Of a stretch of DNA of 64,000 nucleotides, positions 28,615 through 38,617 are shown in pieces; positions within the stretch are counted from its first letter, which is position 1; each line of letters begins with the position of its first letter. The notes beneath the pieces are model-generated. The model saw only the letters and a program-made list of their open reading frames with translations, did no database searches and was not told the origin of the DNA. The stretch covers positions 186,001 through 250,000 of the forward strand of contig JAIXQP010000022.1 in NCBI GenBank assembly GCA_027485675.1, written 5' to 3'. This stretch comes from Terriglobales bacterium. GTDB taxonomy: Bacteria; Acidobacteriota; Terriglobia; Bryobacterales; Bryobacteraceae. The translations under genes and the position numbers were made by a program.

Positions 28615-30698
28615 CGCTTGCACCGCGCAATCGCCGTCCGCACGCTATCGGCCACCTGCTCGCCGAGCAGCCAGTTCGCCTTCGGTCCGAAGTGGACGTT
28701 GCCGGGGCCCAGAAACATGTCGGGAGCAAAGCGGGAGCTGCTCGTATAGAGGTCCGTCACCGGAATGCCCGCCTTCTCCATCACTCGCGCGGCTACCTCG
28801 TTGTACCGCTTCTCATCGCCCGGCACCCGGCCGAGTTCCCCCTCCGGCACAAAGGTCGTGTTGGCGAAGACGAGGCACGCCCCGGTCTTCTGCAACCGGC
28901 CCACGAGTTCCGTCAGGTTGCGCTCGTAGTCCGGCAGCGGCACGCTGATCTTGCCGTTCACCTTGTCCCGCTTGCCGGGGTCTTTCGAATCGGGGTGACG
29001 GTAGCAAAGGTCATGCAGGCCCCAGTTGAAGTGGATCACGTCCCACTTCCCTGCCCCGAGCCATTGGTCGAGGCGCTGCTGCCCGGTCAACGTTGACTGG
29101 CAGTTCTCCGGCTGATCGGCGCCGGCCACAACGGGCCGGAAAACATTGGCGGCGTCCCGCAGCAAGTGCCGGACCTCGCGCGTGTAGCCCACCGAGATCG
29201 AGTCGCCGATCAGCAGCACGTTCGGGTAGCCGGGCCGCCGCTCGGTCGTCCAACCGCCTTTGCCAAACACCGGCCGCGGGTCGGCCGGCAGGGTCGCGTG
29301 TGTCCAGCGGTCAGTGCGGAAGGGCGAAGCCGGCAGCCCTTCGGCGTTGGTGAAGCTGGCCGTCGCGGCGGGAGCCCAGTCGTAGCGCACCGCCACCGGC
29401 TGCGGCACAGCCGCCGCGCTCACCACAATCGTCTGGCCGTCGATGCGCGCCAGCGCCGGATGAAACACCCGGTCCTCGCCGGCGATCACAAACCCTTCGA
29501 GCGTCTCCGCCGCGCGCGAACGCAGCCCGCTTTCGGCGAAGTCGAACCAGAGCCGCAGCGTCGCGCCTTCGCGCGTCACGCGGCGATACGAAGGGCCGGA
29601 GTAGACGACCTTCTCGCCGTAGGCCAGCGCCCGCGCCGCCAGCGCCAGGCGTTCGCCGACGTCGCGCTTGTTCTTCGGATGGATGTTGACGGTATCGCCA
29701 ATGTCGTTGGTCACCACCATCGCCGTCCCGGCGACGGCCAGCGTCTCCCGCTGGGCTTCGCGCAGCTCCACCCACTCGGTGCCCGGCTCGGTTCCCGCGC
29801 CGCCGTAGTTGGCCAGTTGCACATAGAGAAACGGCAGCGGACCCAGGCCCCACCGCTCGCGCCAATCGGCGATCAGCGCGCTGAAGAGGGTCCGGTAGAA
29901 GCGGCTTTCGGCGCGGCTCGCGTTGGTCTCGCCCTGGTACCAGAGGAAGCCGCGAATGGCGTACGGCGTAAGCGGCGCGATCATCCCATTGAAGAGCCCG
30001 CTGGGCAGACTCGAACTGCCCGGCCGCATCGGAGCACGCTTGCCCTGCTGGACGTAATACTGGAGATCCGGATGCGAGTGGAGCGCCTCCTGGCCAATCC
30101 AGGCCTCCGCCGGGGTCCCACCTCGCGCGGCTTCAACGAGTCCGATGGGGACGCCCAGCTTCTCGTGCAGGTGGCGGCCAAACCAGTAGGCCGCCGCCGA
30201 AAAGTCCGGCACCGTCTGCGGACTGCAGATCTCCCACCGCGCGGCCACATCGTCCTGCGGCGTATCGATGATGCGATGCGGTACGTGGAAAAGCCGGATG
30301 AGCGGGTGGTTCGCGCCGGCGGCCGTCTTTTCCGGCTCGGCCGAGTGCTTGATGCGCCACTCCATATTCGATTGGCCGGAGGCGAGCCAGACCTCACCCA
30401 CATACACATCCTGTAGGGTGATGACGTTCGATCCGGCGATGCGCATCGTGAACGGTCCGCCCGCCTTTGTGGGCGGCAGGAACAGCTCCCATCGTCCGGC
30501 CGCGTCGGTCACCGTCTTGCCTTCCGCCTGTGCAAAGCGAACCGTGACGGCTTCTCCCGGCGCGCCCCGGCCCCAGATCCGCAGCGGCTCATCGCGTTGC
30601 AGCACCATATGGTCGCCGACCAGCGACGGCAGGGTAACCATAGCTGACAGCGGAATCGCTGCCCCAGTCAGCCAAAGGAGGAGGTTCCGGAAAGGCAC
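28611..30698 (-). CDS. Sialate O-acetylesterase-like domain fused to a C-terminal SGNH/GDSL hydrolase
   Basis: 'VWLASGQSNMEW' (SASA-type) and 'NVLLIGDSISVGYTREVRHLL' (GDS) in one 695-aa ORF. Confidence 0.87.
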   Translation of the reverse strand: MPFRNLLLWLTGAAIPLSAMVTLPSLVGDHMVLQRDEPLRIWGRGAPGEAVTVRFAQAEGKTVTDAAGRWELFLPPTKAGGPFTMRIAGSNVITLQDVYVGEVWLASGQSNMEWRIKHSAEPEKTAAGANHPLIRLFHVPHRIIDTPQDDVAARWEICSPQTVPDFSAAAYWFGRHLHEKLGVPIGLVEAARGGTPAEAWIGQEALHSHPDLQYYVQQGKRAPMRPGSSSLPSGLFNGMIAPLTPYAIRGFLWYQGETNASRAESRFYRTLFSALIADWRERWGLGPLPFLYVQLANYGGAGTEPGTEWVELREAQRETLAVAGTAMVVTNDIGDTVNIHPKNKRDVGERLALAARALAYGEKVVYSGPSYRRVTREGATLRLWFDFAESGLRSRAAETLEGFVIAGEDRVFHPALARIDGQTIVVSAAAVPQPVAVRYDWAPAATASFTNAEGLPASPFRTDRWTHATLPADPRPVFGKGGWTTERRPGYPNVLLIGDSISVGYTREVRHLLRDAANVFRPVVAGADQPENCQSTLTGQQRLDQWLGAGKWDVIHFNWGLHDLCYRHPDSKDPGKRDKVNGKISVPLPDYERNLTELVGRLQKTGACLVFANTTFVPEGELGRVPGDEKRYNEVAARVMEKAGIPVTDLYTSSSRFAPDMFLGPGNVHFGPKANWLLGEQVADSVRTAIARCKR

Positions 30699-30714
30699 CC
30701 GAAGACGTTACCAG

Positions 30715-31596
30715 TTACCCGGAATCCCTGTCAAAAGAAGCGTCGCTCTCGGTGACCGAAACGGTGACGTCCATCCCCAGAAAAGCTCCCGGCGCGCCGT
30801 AGTAGGTACCCCATAGCGGCAGCACATGCTCCGGCGACCAGGCCATCGCCACGCGAATCAGATTGCGATTGCCGACGATGCTATTGGTCGGGTCAAAGTC
30901 AATCCAGCCCGCCCCCGGCAGATAGACCTGCACCCACGCATGCGTCGCACCGCCACCCTTTTCCGCCCCCGGCGTGAAGATATAGCCGCTGACGAAGCGC
31001 GCCGCCAAGCCCAGCGAGCGAACGGCCTCCATCATGAGCACCGCGAAATCCCGGCAACTGCCCCGCCGCGTCTGCAAGGTATCATCCGGGCTCTGCACGC
31101 CCTTCTCCTGGCGCCGCGTATAGACGAACCCATCGCGAATGCCCTTGGTCATCGCGCGCAGCATCCCCATGGTGCCCGAGGCCTCGGCCGGTTCCAGATA
31201 TTGCAACGCCCAACGAGCTACGTTGCCGCTCGGGTCGTGCTTCACCAGGCCCCGCGCCAGGTTCGGATAATCTTCCGGGGTGTAGACGAAAGGGTACTTC
31301 CGCGCGAACTCCTCCACCGGATATTCGGGCAGCGTGTTTTCGTAGTGCTCCAGCGTCACGCGGCTTTCAAACCGCAGTTCGGCGGTCTTGCCTTCGAACG
31401 TCGTCACGGCCACCGAGTTGTCGAACACATCGTGGAGCCAGCGCACCGAGGCCGGTTGCGGGGTGATGACAAGACTCGTCCGGAGAAGGCGCAGATCGTG
31501 GCTCTCCCGGGGACGGAACATCATGCGATGCTCCCCGAGCCGGACGGGTTCTTCGTACCGGTAAACAGTAACGTGGCGAACACTCAACAGCGCCAT
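30715..31596 (-). CDS. Transglutaminase-like family protein
   Basis: 'LQTRRGSCRDFAVLMMEAVRSLGLAARFVSGYI...THAWVQVYLPGAGWIDFDPTN'. Confidence 0.9.
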   Translation of the reverse strand: MALLSVRHVTVYRYEEPVRLGEHRMMFRPRESHDLRLLRTSLVITPQPASVRWLHDVFDNSVAVTTFEGKTAELRFESRVTLEHYENTLPEYPVEEFARKYPFVYTPEDYPNLARGLVKHDPSGNVARWALQYLEPAEASGTMGMLRAMTKGIRDGFVYTRRQEKGVQSPDDTLQTRRGSCRDFAVLMMEAVRSLGLAARFVSGYIFTPGAEKGGGATHAWVQVYLPGAGWIDFDPTNSIVGNRNLIRVAMAWSPEHVLPLWGTYYGAPGAFLGMDVTVSVTESDASFDRDSG

Positions 31597-31597
31597 G

Positions 31598-32401
31598 CTA
31601 CGCTTCGTCCGCCCACACGCGGAAGCTTTCGAGATGGTTCGGGCCGAACGTCGTGGCGATGGCGACATCGGCGGCGTCCCGCCCGCGCGCCATCAGAACG
31701 CGGCCCATGCGCGGCCGATTGTTGCGCGGGTCAAACATGTACCACTCGCCCGCCAGATAGACTTCAAACCAGGCGGCGAAATCGCCCACACTCCACGGCT
31801 GCGGCGTACCCAGGTCGCTGAGATAGCCGGTGCAATACCGGGCCGGGATGTTGAGGCAACGGCAGAAGGTGACGGCCAGGTGGGCGAAGTCCCGGCAGAC
31901 GCCCGTGCGTTCGCGATACACGTCGGCGGCCGTGCGGGTGGCGCGGGCGGCCTGGTAGTCAAAGGCGATGTGGCCGTGGACGTAGTCGCAGATCGCCTGC
32001 ACCCGCTCGTAGCCCGGAGCGATGGCCCCGAACAGGTTCCACGCCAGGGGCGACAACAGGTCGGTCTCGCAGTAGCGGCTGCCGAGCAGAAAGACGAGCG
32101 TCTCTTCGGGCAGGGTTTCGACGGTCTGCTGCCAGGCGTCCGGGAAGACGGACTCTGGGGTGTCCGGCACCCGGACGACCGCGCCGTTGGTGATCGAAAC
32201 CCGTCCCGCCGGCGCCAGGATGCGACTGCACCAGTTGCCGAAGCCGTCGCGATAGCCGGAAACCGGCACCGCCGGGTCCGTGCGCAGAAACTCATGATTC
32301 ACGATGTCGGAGGCTCGCGAGTAGTGCAAGTCCACCGCCAGAATTACCGGGGTGGGCTGCGGGAACTGATAGATCAACTCGAATCCGACGCGCAAAAGCA
32401 T
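31598..32401 (-). CDS. Transglutaminase-like family protein
   Basis: 'TGVCRDFAHLAVTFCRCLNIPARYCTGYLSD...DFAAWFEVYLAGEWYMFDPRNNRPR'. Confidence 0.9.
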   Translation of the reverse strand: MLLRVGFELIYQFPQPTPVILAVDLHYSRASDIVNHEFLRTDPAVPVSGYRDGFGNWCSRILAPAGRVSITNGAVVRVPDTPESVFPDAWQQTVETLPEETLVFLLGSRYCETDLLSPLAWNLFGAIAPGYERVQAICDYVHGHIAFDYQAARATRTAADVYRERTGVCRDFAHLAVTFCRCLNIPARYCTGYLSDLGTPQPWSVGDFAAWFEVYLAGEWYMFDPRNNRPRMGRVLMARGRDAADVAIATTFGPNHLESFRVWADEA

Positions 32402-32465
32402 AGTGGGTGAAGCTTCCCGCCTAATCCAGAACAGCGCGTGGGTTCCAAACTAAGGGACCCTCATC

Positions 32466-33371
32466 CTACCACATGCCGTTGCCGGCCCATATGGTGGCCG
32501 CAGTGCGATAGGTGTTCGCGTTCGCCCGGACGGTGGCTTCAATCGGGTCGGCGTAGCCGCCGCCCAGCAGCAGCACGAAGGGCTTCCCCCAGCGGTGGGC
32601 GGCCGTCATCACGTTCCGGTCGCGTTCGGCGAGCCCGGCGTGCGTCAGCGCGAGCTTGCCGAGCTTGTCTTCACGCAGGCCATCGACGCCGGACTGGTAG
32701 AAGACGAAATCGGGGCGGAAATCCCAGACCTGGGGCAGATACTCGTCGAGGGCCGCCAGATACTCCTCGTCGCCGGTGCCATCGGCGAAGGCTACGTCCA
32801 GCTTGCTGGTCTGTTTGCGAAACGGGAAGTTGTTCCGGCCATGGAAGGAGAGCGTCAGCACGTCCGGGTCGTCGGCGAAGAGTGCGGCCGTACCGTCGCC
32901 CTGATGGACGTCGAGATCGATCACAGCCACCCGCCAACCCCATCCGCGCATGCGGAGCGCGGCAATAGAAACGGCGATATCGTTGAAGACGCAGAAGCCG
33001 GAGCCCGCGTCCCAAAAGGCATGATGGGTGCCGCCCATCAGCGCGCCGCCGAAGCCGCTCTCGTGGGCCGCGTCGGTGGCGGCCAGGGCCCCGCCGACGC
33101 TGGCCAGCGTACGCAGGACAAGCGCGGGAGACCACGGAAAGCCGATGCGGCGGATTGCCGCCGGCGGCAGCTCCCCGTGGAGGAACTGCCGCACATACTC
33201 GGCATCGTGCGCTTCGCAGATCTCTTCCGGCGCGGCCAACGGCGCGGGGAGAATCTCAAAGCGGCGGTCGCCCGTCAGGGCTTCCCGCAACAACCGGTAC
33301 TTGCGCGCCGGAAACCGGTGGTCCGGCGGCAAGCCCATGTCGTAGTGATCGCAGTAGAAGAGCCGCAGCAA
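32466..33371 (-). CDS. Histone deacetylase-superfamily (acetoin-utilisation-like) deacetylase
   Basis: 'GGTHHAFWDAGSGFCVFNDIAVS', 'VAVIDLDVHQGDGTAALF'; start assigned tentatively (TTG 33371). Confidence 0.88.
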   Translation of the reverse strand: MLRLFYCDHYDMGLPPDHRFPARKYRLLREALTGDRRFEILPAPLAAPEEICEAHDAEYVRQFLHGELPPAAIRRIGFPWSPALVLRTLASVGGALAATDAAHESGFGGALMGGTHHAFWDAGSGFCVFNDIAVSIAALRMRGWGWRVAVIDLDVHQGDGTAALFADDPDVLTLSFHGRNNFPFRKQTSKLDVAFADGTGDEEYLAALDEYLPQVWDFRPDFVFYQSGVDGLREDKLGKLALTHAGLAERDRNVMTAAHRWGKPFVLLLGGGYADPIEATVRANANTYRTAATIWAGNGMW

Positions 33372-33376
33372 TGCGG

Positions 33377-34003
33377 CTACCGCTTGGTCAGGTCGCGAAT
33401 CAGAATGTCCTTGAACCGCATATCGCCGGCGCCGCCCGAATGCAGTTGCAGCGAGATGCCGCCATCGAACGACCGCGGCCGGGGATCGGTGAAGTCCACC
33501 AGAACCACACCGTTCAAACGGGAGACGTAGCGGTTGCCTTCCACCTTCAGCAGGTACTCGTTCCATTCGCCCTTGCGGACCACGGTTTCGTTCTCCGGCG
33601 AGGGCCACACGATCCACTGCCGGCCGTCCCCATAGATGCCGCCCGTGTGCTGGCCAATCGTGCAGTCGATCTCAAACTGCAGACCCTGCGTGATGTCCGG
33701 AGTGCCGGGCTTGAATTCGGAGTGGAAGAACACGCCGCTATTGCCGGTGCCTTCGCACTTGAACTTCATCGACAGGTGGAAGTCCTTGTAGTTCTCCTTC
33801 GTGCGCAAGTAGCCATAGGCCTTGGTGATCGCCTCGCCGTGGATCTCGCCCTTTTCTACGGTCCACTTCTCTTTGCCGATCTCCGTCCAGCCCGACAGAT
33901 CCTTCCCGTTGAACAGCGGGACCCAATCTTCCCCGGGCAACTTCGCCTTCTTCTCCTGCGCGAACGCGCATGCCGCCAAAGCCAAGAGCAATACAAATTT
34001 CAT
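33377..34003 (-). CDS. DUF1080/3-keto-disaccharide hydrolase-domain secreted protein
   Basis: 'WVPLFNGKDLSGWTEIGKEKWTVEKGEIHGEA...FKCEGTGNSGVFFHSE'. Confidence 0.9.
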   Translation of the reverse strand: MKFVLLLALAACAFAQEKKAKLPGEDWVPLFNGKDLSGWTEIGKEKWTVEKGEIHGEAITKAYGYLRTKENYKDFHLSMKFKCEGTGNSGVFFHSEFKPGTPDITQGLQFEIDCTIGQHTGGIYGDGRQWIVWPSPENETVVRKGEWNEYLLKVEGNRYVSRLNGVVLVDFTDPRPRSFDGGISLQLHSGGAGDMRFKDILIRDLTKR

Positions 34004-34011
34004 GTCTGCCA

Positions 34012-35343
34012 TCATACTAAGGCCGCCGCGATCTGCGCGGCGATGGCGTGAGCGTGGTGGTCCACGCGCTCCTGCGTTGGTCCTTCCACCATGACGCGCG
34101 CCAGCGGTTCGGTCCCTGAAAAGCGCACGAGCACCCGCCCGGCATCGCCGAACTCCGTCTCACAAGCGGCGATGGCGGACTGCACCGTCTCCAACCCTTC
34201 GAGCGGCCGCTTCACGGCGAAGCGGACATTGACCAATCGTTGCGGAAAGACCTGGAACTCTTCACTCAATTCATCCAGTCCCATCCCTTCGCGGAGCATG
34301 ACGTCGAGGAGCAACAGCAGCGTCAACACGCCATCGCCCGTGGTGGCATGTTCGTGGAAGATGACGTGCCCGCTCTGCTCGCCGCCGATGACGGCATCGC
34401 GGCGGATCATCTCTTCGAGCACGTACTTGTCGCCCACCGCGGTCCGGACCAGCGTGATGCCGTGGCGGCGCAGAGCGACTTCGAGGCCCAGGTTCGACAT
34501 CACCGTCGCGACCACTTCGCTCTTCGGCAGATGGCCGCGGCGATGCAAATCGCGGCCCACGATCAAGAGAACATGGTCTCCGTCGATCACCTTGCCCTTG
34601 GCGGAGACGAACATGGCGCGGTCGGCATCGCCGTCAAAGGCAACTCCGCACCAGGCGCCGTGTTCGACCACCGCCTGCTGCAGATTCTCCGGATGCAGCG
34701 CCCCGCAGCCGGCGTTGATGTTCTTGCCGTCCGGCTCGCCGGCGAGGACAATCACTTCGGCCCCCAGTTCCCGGAGCAGTAAGGGCGCCGAGGAGAAGGC
34801 GGCTCCGTTGGCGCAGTCCATGACGATCTTCCGGCCGCTCAGCGCTTGCGAGAACACGGAGTCGAGATGCTCGCGGTAGGGGCGGTCGCGCATACCGAAC
34901 CAGCGCCAACCGACGGGCTCCGGCTCGGGGCCGGCGAGTTCGAGAATGCGGCCTTCGAGCTCATGCTCCACCTCGTCCGGCAGCTTGTAGCCGGTGTGGG
35001 CGAAGACCTTCAGCCCGTTGTCCTGGTACGGGTTGTGCGAGGCGGAGATCATCACCCCCGCGACGAACGGACCATTCTTGGTCATCCAGGCCACGCAGGG
35101 CGTGGTGACGACGCCGTGGTGATCGGGCGTGACGCCCACGGCCTTCAGACCAGCCATGAGCCACTTTGAAAGCTGCTCACCGGATTCGCGGGTATCCATC
35201 CCGATCGCCACGCGCGGCTCCGGGCTGTGTTCGCGGGCCCATTCGCCGAGCGCCTTGCCGAACGCGTACACGGTGGGAGCGTCGAGCGGATACTCTCCGG
35301 CGACGCCCCGAATTCCATCGGTCCCAAATAGTTGTTTCGCCAT
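34012..35343 (-). CDS. glmM: Phosphoglucosamine mutase
   Basis: 'LFGTDGIRGVAGEYPLD', 'MISASHNPYQDNGLK', 'GDADRAMFV'. Confidence 0.94.
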   Translation of the reverse strand: MAKQLFGTDGIRGVAGEYPLDAPTVYAFGKALGEWAREHSPEPRVAIGMDTRESGEQLSKWLMAGLKAVGVTPDHHGVVTTPCVAWMTKNGPFVAGVMISASHNPYQDNGLKVFAHTGYKLPDEVEHELEGRILELAGPEPEPVGWRWFGMRDRPYREHLDSVFSQALSGRKIVMDCANGAAFSSAPLLLRELGAEVIVLAGEPDGKNINAGCGALHPENLQQAVVEHGAWCGVAFDGDADRAMFVSAKGKVIDGDHVLLIVGRDLHRRGHLPKSEVVATVMSNLGLEVALRRHGITLVRTAVGDKYVLEEMIRRDAVIGGEQSGHVIFHEHATTGDGVLTLLLLLDVMLREGMGLDELSEEFQVFPQRLVNVRFAVKRPLEGLETVQSAIAACETEFGDAGRVLVRFSGTEPLARVMVEGPTQERVDHHAHAIAAQIAAALV

Positions 35344-36012
35344 TTACTGTTCCAGTGCCGGTTGGGCGATGCGTTCCATGACGATGCGCACCCGGACCAC
35401 CGAGGGGCCTTCGATGCGCACCTGCCCATCGGCGACAAACGTGTTTACCCGCAGCTCCGTTTCGCTGAGGATTCCGCTCAAATCAATCGGATCGGTCTCG
35501 GCGCTCTGCAGTCCCTCCACGCGGCTTTGCGGGCCGACGACGCGGAGCACCTCCGGCTGCACCTCCTGCTTCAGAATCCGGTAGCCGGGCATGGGGGTGT
35601 TGGCATAGCGGATGATGACGGGCACATCGCGGGCGGTGCGCTGCTCGAAGCGGAGCCGGAGCTGCGAGGGGATGACGCGTTCGAGCGTCACTCCCTGCGG
35701 CAGGCGGAGGTTCTGCCGGTCGAGATTAAACGTGCGTTCGCCGGGACGATTGACTTCCGTGAGATCCACGACGAGGGCGGCATCGGCCAGGTTGCCGGCT
35801 TCCAGCTTTTCCGGCGGCGCCTGCACGAGTAAGTTGACGCGGCTCACCATCTCCGAGCTGACTTCGAGTGTCTTGGGGAAGTTCTTGTACTCGACCGGCA
35901 CGGAGACCGAAGAGCTCAGTTCCTGTTCGCCGACGACGGCAATCCACAGCATTCCGGCCAAGGCGAGGCTCAGCACCTTCATGCCGATGTTCTCGGTGAA
36001 AAGGGCTTTCAC
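35344..36012 (-). CDS. YbbR-domain protein (CdaR-like)
   Basis: Single N-terminal TM then YbbR-like repeats; located between cdaA and glmM. Confidence 0.85.
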   Translation of the reverse strand: MKALFTENIGMKVLSLALAGMLWIAVVGEQELSSSVSVPVEYKNFPKTLEVSSEMVSRVNLLVQAPPEKLEAGNLADAALVVDLTEVNRPGERTFNLDRQNLRLPQGVTLERVIPSQLRLRFEQRTARDVPVIIRYANTPMPGYRILKQEVQPEVLRVVGPQSRVEGLQSAETDPIDLSGILSETELRVNTFVADGQVRIEGPSVVRVRIVMERIAQPALEQ

Positions 36013-36824
36013 GCCTGCCGCTCCTCCGCGACGCCGAAGGCGCGTTTCAAGGCGGGACGTTCGCGCTTGGTCAGGGCCTCTTCGACACGTTCGAGGGTGA
36101 CGTCGTATTCAATCTCGCCATACTGGGCGATGGAGATGCGGCCGGTCTCCTCGCTCACGATCAGCGAGATACAGTCGGTCTCTTCCGTGACGCCGATGGC
36201 CGCGCGATGCCGGGTGCCGAGGTAGCGCAGCAGTTCGGGGTTCATGGTGAGGGGCAGGAAGCAGGCCGCGGCGGCGATGCGGTCGCCTTGAATGATCACG
36301 GCGCCGTCGTGCATGGCCGCCCCGGGATGAAACAGCGCCAGCAGTAAGTCGCGGGAGATGGCGGCGTCGAGGGGCACACCGCTTTCAATGAAGGTCCGCA
36401 ACCCGATCTCGCGTTCGACGACGATGAGGCCGCCAATCTTCTGATGGGCCAATTGCTGCAGAGCGAGAAGGATCTCGTCAACGGTCTCGCGCCGTTGGAG
36501 ACGGGAGCCGAAACCAATCAAGCGCTGCTTGCCCAAGCGGGCGAGCAGGCGGCGGATTTCGCTCTGGAACATGACGATCATGGCGAAGGCGGTATACGGC
36601 GCCAAGGTGGCGAGCAGCGTCCGCAACAGCTCCAGTTTCAGAGAGACGGCCAAGAGATAGACGAGCACCAACACCAGCAACCCGCTCAACATGTGGGCGG
36701 CACGGCGGCCGCGCACAATCTGGATGAACTGGTAGATGATGATGGCCACCAAGACAATATCCAGCGCCGCGACCCAGGTGAGCCGGGGCAGCGAGGATAC
36801 GAATGGTGAAAGGACGGAGAACAT
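36009..36824 (-). CDS. cdaA: Diadenylate cyclase
   Basis: 'AMHDGAVIIQGDRIAAAACFLPL' (DGA) and 'LGTRHRAAIGVTEETDC' (RHR). Confidence 0.94.
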   Translation of the reverse strand: MFSVLSPFVSSLPRLTWVAALDIVLVAIIIYQFIQIVRGRRAAHMLSGLLVLVLVYLLAVSLKLELLRTLLATLAPYTAFAMIVMFQSEIRRLLARLGKQRLIGFGSRLQRRETVDEILLALQQLAHQKIGGLIVVEREIGLRTFIESGVPLDAAISRDLLLALFHPGAAMHDGAVIIQGDRIAAAACFLPLTMNPELLRYLGTRHRAAIGVTEETDCISLIVSEETGRISIAQYGEIEYDVTLERVEEALTKRERPALKRAFGVAEERQA

Positions 36825-36851
36825 TCGGTCTTACAATTCTAACCCCGCTTT

Positions 36852-37859
36852 TCAACCAGACTTAATTTCGGTCCATAAACGGTCGCGCAAGCGCTGCGCC
36901 TCCGGGGTCATTGTCTCGAACCACTCGGCGCGGGCCATGACTTCGGGCGGCGGATAGAGAGTGGGATTCTCGCGGGTTTCGGGCGCCAGCAAAGGCTTGG
37001 CGGCGCCGTTGGCGGTGGCGGTGCGCATGGCGTCCGCGACGCGGGCGCTGACTTCGGGTCGCAGCAGATAGTTGATCCACTGATGGGCGAGTTCCTGGCG
37101 GCCACTTTCACGGAGGATCACCGCGCAATCGAGATTCACGGGGAAGCCTTCGCGGGGATAGACGAAGTCGAGGCCGGGCTCGGCGTCGATGGCCTGCTGC
37201 GCGGTGGTGGACCAGATCTGGGCGGCGAGCACATCGCCGGCGACGACCTGGTCGCGGACCTCGGAGTTGAGATAGGCGCGGAGCAGGGGTTTCTGGTCCA
37301 TGGCTTCGCGCTGGGCGGCGCGGAGCTGGGCGGGGTCGCTCGAATTGAGGCTGTAGCCGAGCTTGCGCAGGGCGGCGGCGAGGACCTCGGCGGGATCGTC
37401 GAGCATGGTGATCTTGCCGGCCACGCGGGCATCCCACAGATCGGCCCAACTGGTGGGCCGGGGCTGCATCTTCTTGTTGAAGAGGATGCCGGTGGCGTTC
37501 CACATGTACGGCACGGCGTGGCTCGTGAGCGTGGGGCGGGAGAAGGCGGGATCGAGGTTTTTGAGGTTCGGGAGCTTCGAGTGGTCGAGGGGGACGAGCA
37601 GGCCCTGCTCGCGCATGGGGGGCACGATATAGTGCGTGGGGAAGACGACGTCCCAGCCGGAGTTGCCGCTGAAGACGCGGGCGAGCATCTCCTCATTCGA
37701 CTCGTAGATGGAGTAGCGGACGCGAACGCCGAACTCCTTCTCGAAGTTCGGGACGGTTTCGGGTGCGACGTATTCGGACCAGTTGAACACGTTCAAACGG
37801 GGCTGGGACGGGGCGCAACTGATCCCTGCGAGCGAGAAGACGAGAGCGCGGCGTCTCAT
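36852..37859 (-). CDS. potD: Spermidine/putrescine ABC transporter substrate-binding protein
   Basis: 'LNVFNWSEYVAPETVPNFEKEFGVRVRYSIYESNEEM'. Confidence 0.9.
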   Translation of the reverse strand: MRRRALVFSLAGISCAPSQPRLNVFNWSEYVAPETVPNFEKEFGVRVRYSIYESNEEMLARVFSGNSGWDVVFPTHYIVPPMREQGLLVPLDHSKLPNLKNLDPAFSRPTLTSHAVPYMWNATGILFNKKMQPRPTSWADLWDARVAGKITMLDDPAEVLAAALRKLGYSLNSSDPAQLRAAQREAMDQKPLLRAYLNSEVRDQVVAGDVLAAQIWSTTAQQAIDAEPGLDFVYPREGFPVNLDCAVILRESGRQELAHQWINYLLRPEVSARVADAMRTATANGAAKPLLAPETRENPTLYPPPEVMARAEWFETMTPEAQRLRDRLWTEIKSG

Positions 37860-38617
37860 GCTTTTTGCAACCTCTCGGAGGCCACGATCAACATGCCGAG
37901 GCCGACGAAGATGACCGTGGAGATGGCGCTGACCACCGGGTTGGCGCCGCGGCGCGCCATGGCGTAGAGCATCATAGGCAAGGTTTCCGAGTCGACGCCG
38001 GCGACCAGGGACGTGATGACGTAATCGTCGAAGGAGACCGTGAAGGCGAGCAGGGCGGCGGCGGCGATGCCCGGCTTGAGCATGGGTAGTGTGACGAGAC
38101 GGAACGCTTGCCACTCGGTGGCGCCGAGATCGAGGGCGGCCTCTTCGAGCGCGGGGTCAGCGGTGCGGAGGCGGGCCATGACGACCAGGACGACGTAGGC
38201 TATCGAGAAGGCGACGTGGGCGAGGATCACGGTGTGCATGCCGAGCTGGATCTGGAGGTAGCGGAAGGCCCATTGGAAGGTGGCGAGCAGGGCGATGCCG
38301 GTGATGATTTCGGGGGTGACCAGCGAGAGATACAGAGAGCCGGACAGGAGCTTCGAATTCTTCTTCCAGAGCCCATAGGCGCAAAGCGTGCCGACGATGG
38401 TGGAGAGCACCGTGGAGACCGCGGCGATAAGCAGCGAGTTCCAGGTCGCTTCGGCCAGGGCGCCATCGTTCCACATCATCCGGTACCAGACCAGCGAGAA
38501 GCCTTCCCAAACGGTGAAGCGGGAGGAGTTGAAGCTGAAGGCGCACAGGATCAACAGCGGCAGATGGAGAAAGGCGTAGAGGGCGACGACGTAGAGGGGA
38601 AGCAGACGGCCTTTCAT
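37856..38617 (-). CDS. potC: Polyamine ABC transporter permease
   Basis: TM-rich; 'AALDLGATEWQAFRLVTLPMLKPGIAAAALLAFTVSFDDYV' EAA loop. Confidence 0.9.
   Translation of the reverse strand: MKGRLLPLYVVALYAFLHLPLLILCAFSFNSSRFTVWEGFSLVWYRMMWNDGALAEATWNSLLIAAVSTVLSTIVGTLCAYGLWKKNSKLLSGSLYLSLVTPEIITGIALLATFQWAFRYLQIQLGMHTVILAHVAFSIAYVVLVVMARLRTADPALEEAALDLGATEWQAFRLVTLPMLKPGIAAAALLAFTVSFDDYVITSLVAGVDSETLPMMLYAMARRGANPVVSAISTVIFVGLGMLIVASERLQKA

Noticed and set aside
32466-33617. 383-aa version of the HDAC-like ORF
   Set aside because: The N-terminal extension is antisense-like sequence through the DUF1080 CDS on another frame; the domain begins near 33371
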